NCBI RefSeq assembly: GCF_029392815.1
Contig: NZ_CP113942.1
Coordinates: 1,674,001 to 1,738,000, forward strand
Length of the DNA stretch: 64,000 nucleotides
Source: Bifidobacterium sp. ESL0682
Lineage (GTDB): Bacteria; Actinomycetota; Actinomycetes; Actinomycetales; Bifidobacteriaceae
Direction of reading: 5' to 3'
The notes under the pieces are model-generated. The model made no database searches, was not told where the DNA came from, and saw only the letters and a list, made by a program, of their open reading frames with translations. A program made the translations under genes and the position numbers. This document shows, in pieces, positions 54,420 through 63,525 of the stretch (within the stretch, counting starts at the first letter, position 1; the number at the start of each line of letters is the position of its first letter).

Positions 54420-56721
54420 ACCGACCGCTCCGAACACCACCCTCACCACCATCAACGGCATCAACAACTGGGACACCAGTCAAGCCACCGACATGAGTTT
54501 TATGTTCTACTGCCGAGGCGGGCTCACTAGCCTGGATCTCACCGGTTGGGACACCCACAACGCCACCAAGATGACCCGCATGTTCAATTACTGTACAGGT
54601 CTCACTTCAATCACTCTGCCGGACACATTCACCACCGCCAACGTTACCGACATGTGCTACATGTTTTCCGAAACAAAACTCACGACGCTGGATCTCTCCT
54701 ACTTTGACACCAAGCTGTCCCGTGAAGAAATGGATTCAAATCAAAAGCTCCTCTCCATGTTGCCCGCCACGCTCAAAACGCTCAAGCTCGGCGCCAACAC
54801 AAAACTCAACGAGTATGCATTCAGACATTTCAGAGTTTATGACACATGGATAAGGGTGTCGTCCATGGGCGACAACTACACCGCCCTTGAGGGACTAATT
54901 ACCGGCAGTGTTGACGGTAAGGAAGCCATGGTTAATCGTACTCGCCTCAACCCAGCCGGCATCTGGAAACGTGGCCGGGGCGTCACCGTTTCCATCGACT
55001 TTGCCAACGGGCAGGCCGGCACAACCACCACCATCAACACCTACAGCATACGTCCAGGCCAAGGTACTCTTACGATGCCGTCCATGAACGGCAGACCCAA
55101 CCCAACGGGCAAGCTCTTCGACCACTGGGAACTCAAATCCATCGCTACCCACACCGGATACGACTCGAATCAGCCTGACGACTCCATAACATTCCTCCCG
55201 GACTCATTCGATCCGCAAGCCAAGCTCACCGCAATATGGAGGGACACGCCCTCCCCCACAAATCTGAAGGCCGCATATCACTATACGGGCGACAAAGTTA
55301 CCCTGTCAGGCACCAGCCCTACCACGAATGACGTGAGCGTGTGTTTGACAGGCGTAGCACCTTGCCAGACCGTGCACAGTGACCGTAATCTACCCGCCAC
55401 GCCCACATCCGGCCAGCCCAGCGCTACCCTCTTCACCACCAGTCCGTCAGACACCGGCAAGCTCGACATCACCTTTGCTCAATACAGAATCTCAGATGGG
55501 CAGGTGATAGTATGCCCAGTAGGTACTGCCCAACCTACCTACCACAACATCCCCGTCACCTGTACCACTAAATCTGCCGTGGGAATGCCTACCGGGTCGC
55601 AACACTATACATATTTCACTTCGATGTCGCTGACAGGCTCAGACTTTAAATGGGGCTACGGTGACTACAACATCTGGGCCGTCGGACGAGATGGCAGCAA
55701 CAACAGTTTCTCGACGGTAGTGGCGACTAACTACCACTACCGGCAGCACTACGACATCGATCTGGGCGGACCGTTCAGCGTTGACTGGCCCGCCAACGAG
55801 TTCTCCATCGGAGGCCAATACCAGTTCGAAGTGAACGCCGGCAACATCGGAGACCCCGTCACCGGCAACAGTGTGCCTCTCACAACCCAGCTGAGGGATA
55901 TGCTGCCCTACACCACTGTCGATTACACAGCTGACGGTGCCAACGGCACACCGCCCAGCAGCACCAGCGTGTTCACCGACGACGCCACCAACAAGGCCAG
56001 CATTACTCTGCCTTTACTCGACCCCACAGCCAACGGTGGGTTAGGCAAGGCCAGCAGCGTGCTTGCCGGATGGGCCACCACCAACGGAGCCACTACACCG
56101 ACCCAAGATATGGGCAACCCCAGCCAGCGTGACATCGAGCTCTCCACCAGCCTCGGCACTACTGACAGCACCGGACACACCACTCTTACCCTCCACCCTG
56201 TCTGGCATACCATCTCAGCCCCCGCAATCACTGCCTTCCGACGTGATCCCGCCACCAACCGGATCAACGTGGACGGCACCGGTACACCGTGGACACAAGA
56301 CGATGGCATTCAAATCTGTGTCAAACCAGATACTCCGTTCGGCGCTTACCAATGCCAGACAGCTACATGGAATGACACCACCCCACTCGCATGGAATGGT
56401 ACGGTCAGCCACCACTGGACCCACGTCTTTCCTCAAAGTGGCGCCCTCGAGCACGCCAGAAACTACATCGCCAAGGCCACCCTCATCACACCCGACCCAT
56501 GGAGGACGCCTACTAATTCCACCGCCAACAGCCCTGATACCATTAGTCCCAGCACCCAAATCGGTAGCAGCTACATCTACGCATTGCCCCTGACAGGTGG
56601 CAGTTTACAACGCGTAACATCCATCGCCATCGTCCTGGGCGTAGCCCTACTGCTACTCGCTCTGGCAAAACGTCTACGGGTCAAACGCGCCGTTGGGAAC
56701 CACGGCGGGGAAGACAAATAA
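54340..56721 (+). CDS. BspA-like (26-residue LRR) surface protein 2, main fragment with LPLTGG anchor
   Basis: 793 residues from an internal ATG; true coding continues upstream to about 54201. BspA/TIGR02167 repeats (INGINNWDTSQATDMSFMF, LTSLDLTGWDTHNATKMTRMF, MCYMFSETKLTTLDLSYFDT) are followed by InlB-B/Flg_new-like beta repeats (KLFDHWELKS, LTAIWRDTPSP, TLTLHPVWHT). The end is YALPLTGG, a hydrophobic helix and a KRLRVKRA positive tail. This intact sorting signal supports repair of the BspA-1 C-terminus. The protein is predicted to be covalently wall-anchored. It lies between accC and birA. Confidence 0.8.
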   Translation: MTSLRTFTATHGLHFVGTMRLMLASDRPTAPNTTLTTINGINNWDTSQATDMSFMFYCRGGLTSLDLTGWDTHNATKMTRMFNYCTGLTSITLPDTFTTANVTDMCYMFSETKLTTLDLSYFDTKLSREEMDSNQKLLSMLPATLKTLKLGANTKLNEYAFRHFRVYDTWIRVSSMGDNYTALEGLITGSVDGKEAMVNRTRLNPAGIWKRGRGVTVSIDFANGQAGTTTTINTYSIRPGQGTLTMPSMNGRPNPTGKLFDHWELKSIATHTGYDSNQPDDSITFLPDSFDPQAKLTAIWRDTPSPTNLKAAYHYTGDKVTLSGTSPTTNDVSVCLTGVAPCQTVHSDRNLPATPTSGQPSATLFTTSPSDTGKLDITFAQYRISDGQVIVCPVGTAQPTYHNIPVTCTTKSAVGMPTGSQHYTYFTSMSLTGSDFKWGYGDYNIWAVGRDGSNNSFSTVVATNYHYRQHYDIDLGGPFSVDWPANEFSIGGQYQFEVNAGNIGDPVTGNSVPLTTQLRDMLPYTTVDYTADGANGTPPSSTSVFTDDATNKASITLPLLDPTANGGLGKASSVLAGWATTNGATTPTQDMGNPSQRDIELSTSLGTTDSTGHTTLTLHPVWHTISAPAITAFRRDPATNRINVDGTGTPWTQDDGIQICVKPDTPFGAYQCQTATWNDTTPLAWNGTVSHHWTHVFPQSGALEHARNYIAKATLITPDPWRTPTNSTANSPDTISPSTQIGSSYIYALPLTGGSLQRVTSIAIVLGVALLLLALAKRLRVKRAVGNHGGEDK

Positions 56722-57220
56722 CAAGAAAACCCGTTGTCCGCCGGTTTCAAACTCCCTCTCACGGCCGGTAGCCGGCATCCAACCTGAACCGGCTTGGACT
56801 CGTCCGCCACGCAGCCCAAGCCAAACTACACATTTCCCATTAGACCGCACATCCAACCCAGTCCGGTGGGAACACGTGAGCGGAGGTGCTGACACGGCAA
56901 ACCAACTCCATGTTGGCACCTCTCTTCCCCATCACAAACGGCGACGACGCCACAACAGAGAAGGCAGCTGAAAAATACTCCAAGATGTGGCGACACAAAA
57001 TACTGAGCTTGAACGCCACCATTCCACACTCAACGATGACGCACGTTACCAACAAATGACGGAAATACTTTGATTTTCTTCATTTGCATGTTTACACAAA
57101 CCAGCGTCTATCATATCTCGTTAGCTTATGAAACGAAGCGATGAATCGCTTATCTGGTTGCCAGCAGTTGCACAAGCACATATTGCTGAATCCAAAGAGT
57201 TTCCAGACCGGAGGGCGCTT
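56722..57220. other. Intergenic region after BspA-2
   Basis: About 500 bp with no gene I can support. An imperfect hairpin GAGGTGC...GCACCTC (56883-56922), with an inner CAAC/GTTG, and GGCTTGG...CCAAGCC near 56790-56822 are the only structured elements noticed. Neither has a U-tract. Confidence 0.5.
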
Positions 57221-58252
57221 TTACGCCAGCACACCCACATCGGCGGTGTGCACCGTGCGGCGAGCGCCATGCTCGTCTTCAATGACCAGTGAAGCATCGG
57301 GGTTGAGCGACAATGCCGAACCGGTCAGTGTGGAGCCATCGGTGAATTTCGCCTCAACCTGCCGTCCGAGCGTCCAGCAAGCCGCACGGGCTTCGTTGAG
57401 CAAATAGTCGAAGGCTTCCTGCGGGCCAAAAGCCAGGCGCGTCAAACGCGAGCGCAGCGATTCGGCCAGTCGCGCCGCCACCATGTCGCGCAGCATCGGC
57501 GGATCCGGCAACGGGGCATAGAGCAACTGCAGCGATGTGGAAATCGGGGTTGGCAACGCCTCGCGGGCGATATCAAGGTTCATGCCGATGCCGAACATCA
57601 CTCCAACGGCTCGTTCACCATGCTGTGCCATGGATTCCACGGGCTCTCTCTCTGAATCATCTTGTGCTGGCAATTGAGGCGCTACCAACATATTCGCTTT
57701 ATCCGGCAGTTCCACCAGTTCCGCAAGAATGCCACCAAGCTTGTGGCCGTTGTAGAAGATGTCGTTGGGCCATTTGAGCTCGAGTCGATGGCTCGGGTCA
57801 CGCGGCTTGGCGCCACACTCGGCAAGCGCAGAGTTGAGCGCGTCCAGCGAGGCGAGCCCGGCAGCAATAGTGAACCAGCCGTTACGATTCGGGTCAATCA
57901 CCAGCCGTTCGGGCAACGCCGTGGCATAGGTGACCAAAAACGAGGCACCGCCGGCCTGCGCGCTCCATTGCCGTCCGAGCCTGCCGTGCCCCGCCGTCTG
58001 CGCATCGGCGCAAATCGCGGCCACACGAGGGCGACCGGCCGCATCAATCACCGGCAATTCGCCGCTAGCCAGCATCGTTCTGGCAAGAATATTTGTGGAA
58101 TCGACACCCGCGAGCGCCATTACCTCATCTGCCGCCGCCCGAGTCCTAGGCAACTGCGGCGCGGTGGCACCAGCTTGCCGGGCGAAATCGGCATAGTCAC
58201 GATTGACGGTTGCCTCGCGTCGGGCAATTGCGGAATATAAGGTATCGGTCAT
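57221..58252 (-). CDS. birA: Biotin-[acetyl-CoA-carboxylase] ligase
   Basis: 343 residues from the ATG at 58252 (MTDTLYSAIARREATV). Catalytic motifs: DSTN, GHGRLGRQWSAQAGGASF (biotinyl-AMP binding loop GRxGRxW) and LKWPNDIFYNGHKLGGILAE. No N-terminal DNA-binding domain precedes them, so it is a monofunctional ligase. A C-terminal SH3-like domain (VEAKFTDGSTLTGSALSL) closes the protein. Its main substrate here is the BCCP domain of AccC. A Glu/Asp-rich insert (PAQDDSEREPVES) separates two core strands. Confidence 0.94.
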   Translation of the reverse strand: MTDTLYSAIARREATVNRDYADFARQAGATAPQLPRTRAAADEVMALAGVDSTNILARTMLASGELPVIDAAGRPRVAAICADAQTAGHGRLGRQWSAQAGGASFLVTYATALPERLVIDPNRNGWFTIAAGLASLDALNSALAECGAKPRDPSHRLELKWPNDIFYNGHKLGGILAELVELPDKANMLVAPQLPAQDDSEREPVESMAQHGERAVGVMFGIGMNLDIAREALPTPISTSLQLLYAPLPDPPMLRDMVAARLAESLRSRLTRLAFGPQEAFDYLLNEARAACWTLGRQVEAKFTDGSTLTGSALSLNPDASLVIEDEHGARRTVHTADVGVLA

Positions 58253-58357
58253 GTTAACCAGCTTATGGCAACGGTGCGCAAGTCGCGTTGTAATTTCATA
58301 CAAAGCCGGCCTTGCAGGCCTTTCATGCGGTTGATGTCAAACGGTAGAATGCCGACT

Positions 58358-60594
58358 ATGAGCAATTCCCATTCCTCGAGCGCCACTGGCCGCCAACTCG
58401 GCGGGCACAAGGCGCACCACGAGACGGGAATGAAAAAATCTTCAGCATCCTGTGCTGGGCATTGGCGGTGGCTGCGTGCCTGTGGCTGGCGGCGTGCACC
58501 GCGCTCGGACCGATTTACTGGCAGTTCTACTACAATCCCTCCGCGGCAACGTTCACCTCGTTCTCGTGGAACAACGCTCTGCTTTTTGCTGAAACCTTTA
58601 CGATTTATCTCGTTGTCATCGTCGAACTGGTTCGTTTTGCCCGCGGCCAACGCCTGCTGCCACGGTGGCTCACGCATTGGGTCACCAAGGCAATCGCCGT
58701 TCTTCGGTGTCCCAAGGTCAAAACCGCAGCAACATCCGAACCCAATGTCACCAAGCATGCTGCAGGTTTCTTTGCCACCATATGGCAACACATCAAAAAG
58801 CTCGCCTCACGCGCCGCGGCGATTGCACGCTCGGTGATGATGCACGTCACCGATAAATGCTGGAAAATCGCGCTTATTCTCATTATCGGCTGGCTGTGGG
58901 TGCCAATGACCCTGGTGGCGGCGTTTGGCGCCGATATCCGTAACCAGTTCCGCGAGTTCAGCTGGGCTTGGAACCAGTGGACTGGCCTCAAACAGCCGTA
59001 CATCGGTTTCTTCTCGTTCGTACCGATGGACATCTACCCCACTGCGCACTACCTGTGGCCCCAGCATCCCGTCTATCTCACCGACCAGCACAACATCGTG
59101 CTCACGCTGCTCTACGGCGGGGTCGGCACTGCCTCCCGCTATTTCACCGGCTCGAACGACTGGGGGCTGGTCGTACTCGCCGATGCGCAATTCCTCTTTG
59201 CGGCCTTCTGCATCGCCGCCACTACAAACCGTTTCTTCAATCGTCCATGGCTCAAGGCGACTACCGCGAAACCCGTCGGACCACTGCCACGCTTCTGCAT
59301 CTTGTTGTTCTTCCTGCTCTGCCCGCTGGTGCTGTTCTCCACCATCAGTCTGACGAAATCACCGCTGTTCGCCTTCGCGTTCGTCTGGTGGTTCGGCGTC
59401 GGCTACGAGCTGCTGAGCACGGCAAAGCTGTCAAGAAGCAGTCAACATTCCCAAACCCCGTCGGGTGCCCACGTACGCAAACGCACGTTCATCGCGCTTC
59501 TTCTTTCGACACTGGTGATGCTGATTTCAGCCAAATACGCCATGTACATCGTCGCCTTCGAGGTGCTGATCGCTCTTTTGGCCGACCGCAAACATTGGAA
59601 AACCTACGTCATCGGCATGTTGCTCCCTGTCATTGTCTTCGAAGGCGGGCTCAATCTGGCGATTCACAAAGGCTACATCATCAACGGCGACCCCATCGAG
59701 AGCCACGGCGTGCAGCTGCAGCAGATCGCACGCGTCGCCGTGCTCAACCCGGAAGGCATTCCGCAGGACGCGCGCGAAAAACTCGCCCCGATTTTCAATC
59801 TGGATCAAATGGCCGAAGCCTACTCCCAACAGGATGCGGACCCGGTGAAATCCTCCGGCATCCAAGCCAAGAAAGTAAGCTATCGTTGGCGCACCGTCAC
59901 CAAGGCCGACATGAAGAACTTCAACGCCGCATGGCTTGAAATCGTCAAGGCCAACCCACGTATCGCGACGGATGCTCTGCTTTCCAAGAGCTACGGGTAC
60001 TTCGACATCCAGGATCAGCCGTATATCGACATGACCTATTACGTTTCCTATGCGCGCAACGCGAATTTCACCGAATGGATCGGCGATTGGTGCAACGGAT
60101 GGCGCAAGCAGGTGACCGACTTCGTGAAGGATTGGAGCGCAAAGCCTGTGGTCGGCTGGCTCATCCACGGCAACACCTACGTCATTGTCATCCTGCTTCT
60201 GGGCGCGGCCGAAGTGATTCTCCGCCGTTGGCGCACACTGGCCACCCACCTGCCGTTGCTGCTGCTGATGGGAGTCATGGTCACCGCCCCCGCCAACAAT
60301 TTCGAACGCCACATGCTGCCGTTGGTTTTCGTGCTTGGCTTCGTGATGCTCACCTTCTGGCTAGATTCACGGGAACAGCGCGCGAAAACAAGCATGCAAA
60401 GAACCGAAATTGCCCCAGATATTACGCACATCTCGGATGACACCAACGCACGCAAACTTTCCGACGATACTGGCGCTGCCGGCAATGCCATCACAATAGG
60501 AAATGTCGAAGATATCGACAATGCGAGCAACACCGACCAAAACGATATAGACTTCCCCGCAGCCGCCGCCGAAGCCACCGGACTAGAATCATGA
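58358..60594 (+). CDS. Polytopic membrane protein (GT-C-like / DUF6020-like), frame interrupted near its start
   Basis: Large membrane protein of about 740 residues with at least ten hydrophobic segments, a conserved NQWTGLKQPYIGFFSFVPMD loop, and a polar C-terminal tail of about 80 residues. The membrane part is in frame from about 58439 (IFSILCWALAVAACLWL). The likely N-terminus (MSNSHSSSATGRQLGG...ETGMKK, ATG at 58358) is in another frame; seven A instead of six at 58433-58438 would join them. Without repair the first usable start is the TTG at 58462. The topology resembles GT-C-type envelope glycosyltransferases, and I tentatively recall the bifidobacterial DUF6020 family; activity is unknown. 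Its stop overlaps the next gene. Confidence 0.72.
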
Positions 60595-61562
60595 GTATGA
60601 GCACGCACGATACCGACAAAAGGGACGGGAAACCCGCCGAACAGGCCGATTTCCTGAACCTGGTCGAAGGAAAAGCCGATATCGCGACCACTCCGACAAC
60701 GAACAACGAAAAATCGGTGCAAGAAAAGCCTTCACAAATCACCGTCATCGCGGACTCGCATGACCCCAAAACCGACGAAGAACGTATAAAAGCCGCCGAA
60801 ACCCTTGGCAACCGTGACAATCTTGAGGCAATCGCCTTCGAATGCCTTGCCCACGGCCTGAGCGACCGAAGGGTGACCTCGCTGCTGCATGTGCTCGGCT
60901 GGCCTGAGCAGTTCAGCTGCTTCGCCATCGGTGGCACCGCGGCCGCCACTTTCGATCGGAGTGCGGCAATCATCCGACGCAAGGCGCACGACCTGGGCAG
61001 TGAACATTGCCTGGTCGGGCGCAGCAACGGCCTGACCGTCGGCATCGTCGTGGTGCAAAGCGCCGCAACGCCCGAGGTGACCTGCACGGCAGCGATGCCG
61101 GCGTTCGACCCCGCCAAGCCGGTGTGCCTTGGGCCGACGCGGCGCAATGTCGACGGAGCAACGCGCACGCTTTCAGCCACGTTATCAGCTTTCCACGTGA
61201 TGCCAGCCATTCATCCGCTGCCTCGCCCGGCGCGTGCGGCCGACATGCTGCCGGAACGCGCATTGGTCGGCGACACGGACGCCATCGACGAGCTCTACCA
61301 GAACGTCTACCAAAGCCTGAAAAGCGAAAATGAGAACGATCCGACCCTACAGACCGTGGCGACATTCCTCACTTCTGGTGGCTCACTCGACACCACCGGC
61401 AAGGAACTCAACGTTCATCCCAATACCGTGCGTTACCGCATCAAACGCGCGGCCGATGCCACCGGATGGGATGCCAACGACCCTCGCGATGCCTATGTGC
61501 TGCACACCGCCATCATCATCGGCACCATCAGAGACGCACAAAACGGCCAAGCTCAGCGCTGA
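60591..61562 (+). CDS. PucR-family transcriptional regulator
   Basis: 323 residues (ATG at 60591 overlaps the previous stop as ATGA; an ATG at 60597 is an alternative). The N-terminal 70 residues are polar. The middle (FAIGGTAAATFDRSAAIIRRKAH; CLVGRSNGLTVGIVV) fits the PucR sensor region. The C-terminal HTH reads VATFLTSGGSLDTTGKELNVHPNTVRYRIKRAADATG, abbreviated here as HPNTVRYRIKR, the diagnostic PucR helix. The genes it controls are not evident; its position beside the fatty acid set makes those candidates (inference). It converges on lacI with 5 bp between stops. Confidence 0.85.
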   Translation: MSMSTHDTDKRDGKPAEQADFLNLVEGKADIATTPTTNNEKSVQEKPSQITVIADSHDPKTDEERIKAAETLGNRDNLEAIAFECLAHGLSDRRVTSLLHVLGWPEQFSCFAIGGTAAATFDRSAAIIRRKAHDLGSEHCLVGRSNGLTVGIVVVQSAATPEVTCTAAMPAFDPAKPVCLGPTRRNVDGATRTLSATLSAFHVMPAIHPLPRPARAADMLPERALVGDTDAIDELYQNVYQSLKSENENDPTLQTVATFLTSGGSLDTTGKELNVHPNTVRYRIKRAADATGWDANDPRDAYVLHTAIIIGTIRDAQNGQAQR

Positions 61563-61567
61563 GAACC

Positions 61568-62683
61568 TTACATCCGGGGCACTGGTCCCAGCGAATGCCG
61601 CTGAATCAGTTCGGCAGGAATGAGGCCAGCCCCGTGGGCATTGGCCACGAACGTGGTCTCGCTGCCTTCGCCCAAGAGACGCAGCACCTCACGCATCGAA
61701 GCGGTTCCAAGGCTTTCATAGTCGGGTCGCACTGTGGTCAACGGCGGCCACATGTCATTGACACCGGTCATATCGTCGAAGCCGACCACACTGATGTCCT
61801 GCGGAATGCGCAGGCCGTGCTCGTGCAGGGCGCGGGTCACGCCAACCGCTTGCGCGTCGTTGGCCGTAACGATGACCGTCGGTTTGCGTGCGCCGGACGA
61901 CCCGATACTTTCCAACTCATGGTTCATACGTGCGTAGGCTTCCGAGGAATCCCAGGAGTTGCATTGCACTTCACGCGATTCCACCAAGTGTGCAGCTGAG
62001 GCCTTGCGCCAGCCAAGCAGCCGGGTCACGGCATCACGCCATTGCAAAGGACCGGCGAAATACAGCGCCGAACGATGGCCGAACCGGGCGACCAGACGCG
62101 CCACCTCCTCCATCGCACCCCACTGGTCAATGCCGACGATGGCGGTGCGATCGCGGCCCGCAGCGTCCATCAGTCCGCCCGCTCGGCTCATCGAAAGATT
62201 GCCGTGTGTGGAAGTGACCAACACACGCGGCTCGGCAAGATTGGTGCGGCAGGCGGCGGAAAGCATGATATCGGTCGGCGTCAGGAAGATGAAGGCATCC
62301 ACATTCTGTTCCTCGAATGTGCGGCACAGATCTTCGAATTCCTTTTGCGCGCATCGCGCCTCGTGCACCATGGACACCGCCAGGAACAACCCGTGGCGAC
62401 GGGCAACCGCCTCGACAGACGAAATAGCGGAAATCGGACCCAGAAAATTGCGGCCTCCGGCAATGAGACCAATGGTGTGGGAACGATGGGATGCAAGAGT
62501 ACGGGCCGAATTGCTCGGGCGATAGCCAAGCACATCGATGGCGTGCTGGACGCGGGCTCGCGTGGCATCGGAGACTTCGGAGGAATGGTTGATGACGCGC
62601 GAAACCGTCTGATGGCTTACCCCCGCCATTTTGGCCACCTCGAACATCGAGGGCCTCTTATGCTCATCGCGCGGTACGCCCAT
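61568..62683 (-). CDS. LacI-family transcriptional regulator
   Basis: 371 residues from the ATG at 62683 (MGVPRDEHKRPSMFEVAK), with GGGAGG 7 nt upstream. An earlier GTG at 62752 is rejected because it lies inside the operator. The N-terminal HTH (MFEVAKMAGVSHQTVSRVIN) is classical. The periplasmic-binding-like effector domain runs IGLIAGGRNFLGPISAIS to VVGFDDMTGVNDMWPPLTTVRPDYESLG. It probably senses a sugar. No sugar transporter or linked glycosidase is adjacent; the GH3 gene is about 30 kb away. Autoregulation is likely from the upstream operator. Confidence 0.92.
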   Translation of the reverse strand: MGVPRDEHKRPSMFEVAKMAGVSHQTVSRVINHSSEVSDATRARVQHAIDVLGYRPSNSARTLASHRSHTIGLIAGGRNFLGPISAISSVEAVARRHGLFLAVSMVHEARCAQKEFEDLCRTFEEQNVDAFIFLTPTDIMLSAACRTNLAEPRVLVTSTHGNLSMSRAGGLMDAAGRDRTAIVGIDQWGAMEEVARLVARFGHRSALYFAGPLQWRDAVTRLLGWRKASAAHLVESREVQCNSWDSSEAYARMNHELESIGSSGARKPTVIVTANDAQAVGVTRALHEHGLRIPQDISVVGFDDMTGVNDMWPPLTTVRPDYESLGTASMREVLRLLGEGSETTFVANAHGAGLIPAELIQRHSLGPVPRM

Positions 62684-62738
62684 TTCTCGCCTCCCGGCCA
62701 GCCAGTTGCCATGCTCAACATTGCATGGCACACCATTT

Positions 62739-62754
62739 AAGTGAACGCTCACAA
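62739..62754. promoter_or_regulatory. LacI-type operator upstream of the lacI-family gene
   Basis: Minus strand TTGTGAGCGTTCACTT, a near-palindrome (GTGA-GC-G/T-TCAC) very close to the classical LacI-family operator form TTGTGAGCGCTCACAA. It lies 56 nt upstream of the regulator's ATG, consistent with autoregulation. Confidence 0.7.
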
Positions 62755-62787
62755 GTTTACTCTGCCTTGCCTATCGGCGACATGCGT

Positions 62788-63525
62788 TCAGACCAGATGC
62801 CAGCTGACACGATGCAACGGAGTCGGGCCGTACTTGGCGATGGCGGCACGATGGACGGCCGAGCCATAGCCCTTGTTGTGTTGCCATTGGTAGGGCGCGT
62901 AGCTGGAATTACCCTGCGCCAAAGCGACCATCAGCCGATCACGCGTAACCTTGGCGATAACCGAGGCGGTGGAGACGAGCGCACAACTTTGGTCGGCCTT
63001 CACCTTTGTGGTGACGTTTGGCGCAACCGGCACCACCGGCGCATCGAACGTCCCCGCAGCCTTGGAAATGTAGTCGTTCGGCCCATCGAGGATAGCGCCA
63101 ACGCGGAGGCCGGAGAGAACTTTCAGTTCCCGCTCAACCTCATTGACCGCACGCAAAGCAGCGATGCCCAGAGCATAGGAGATACCCCATTCGTCAATCT
63201 CCTGGTTACTGGCCTGCCCCACCGCACTGGCGGCGCACCATGCTCGCAAATCCTCGAACATCGCCTCGCGCTTGTGTTCGGTGAGCAGTTTGGAATCGGC
63301 CACGCCGTCCGGCACCTCGAGGCTGTCCAGATCACGCGCCCATACCGCAGCCGCACCGACCATTACCGGCCCGGCAAGCGCTCCGCGACCGACCTCATCG
63401 AATCCGACGATCAGATCGAAACCCTGCTCGGCCAGCTCGCGCTCCAAATCCAATGTGGGCGCGATGGAGTGTCGGGCAGCACCGCGCTGTCCGTCACTCA
63501 CTGCACGTTTGGACGTTGTCGTCAT
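62788..63525 (-). CDS. rnhB: Ribonuclease HII
   Basis: 245 residues (MTTTSKRAVSDGQRG). It hydrolyses RNA in RNA-DNA hybrids and removes misincorporated ribonucleotides. Catalytic motif FDEVGRGALAGPV (Asp-Glu) near residue 42, SKLLTEHKR, and the third acidic cluster around ALVSTASVIAKVTRDRLM are present; family length is normal. The start overlaps the lepB stop (ATGA), giving the common lepB-rnhB pair. Confidence 0.95.
   Translation of the reverse strand: MTTTSKRAVSDGQRGAARHSIAPTLDLERELAEQGFDLIVGFDEVGRGALAGPVMVGAAAVWARDLDSLEVPDGVADSKLLTEHKREAMFEDLRAWCAASAVGQASNQEIDEWGISYALGIAALRAVNEVERELKVLSGLRVGAILDGPNDYISKAAGTFDAPVVPVAPNVTTKVKADQSCALVSTASVIAKVTRDRLMVALAQGNSSYAPYQWQHNKGYGSAVHRAAIAKYGPTPLHRVSWHLV

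Noticed and set aside
61552..61563. CTCAGCGCTGAG palindrome at the pucR/lacI convergence
   Set aside because: It overlaps the pucR stop and has no U-tract; too short and context-free to call a terminator.
62684..62752. GTG start at 62752 for the LacI-family gene
   Set aside because: It falls within the operator, has no ribosome-binding site, and the ATG at 62683 has a strong one right before the HTH.
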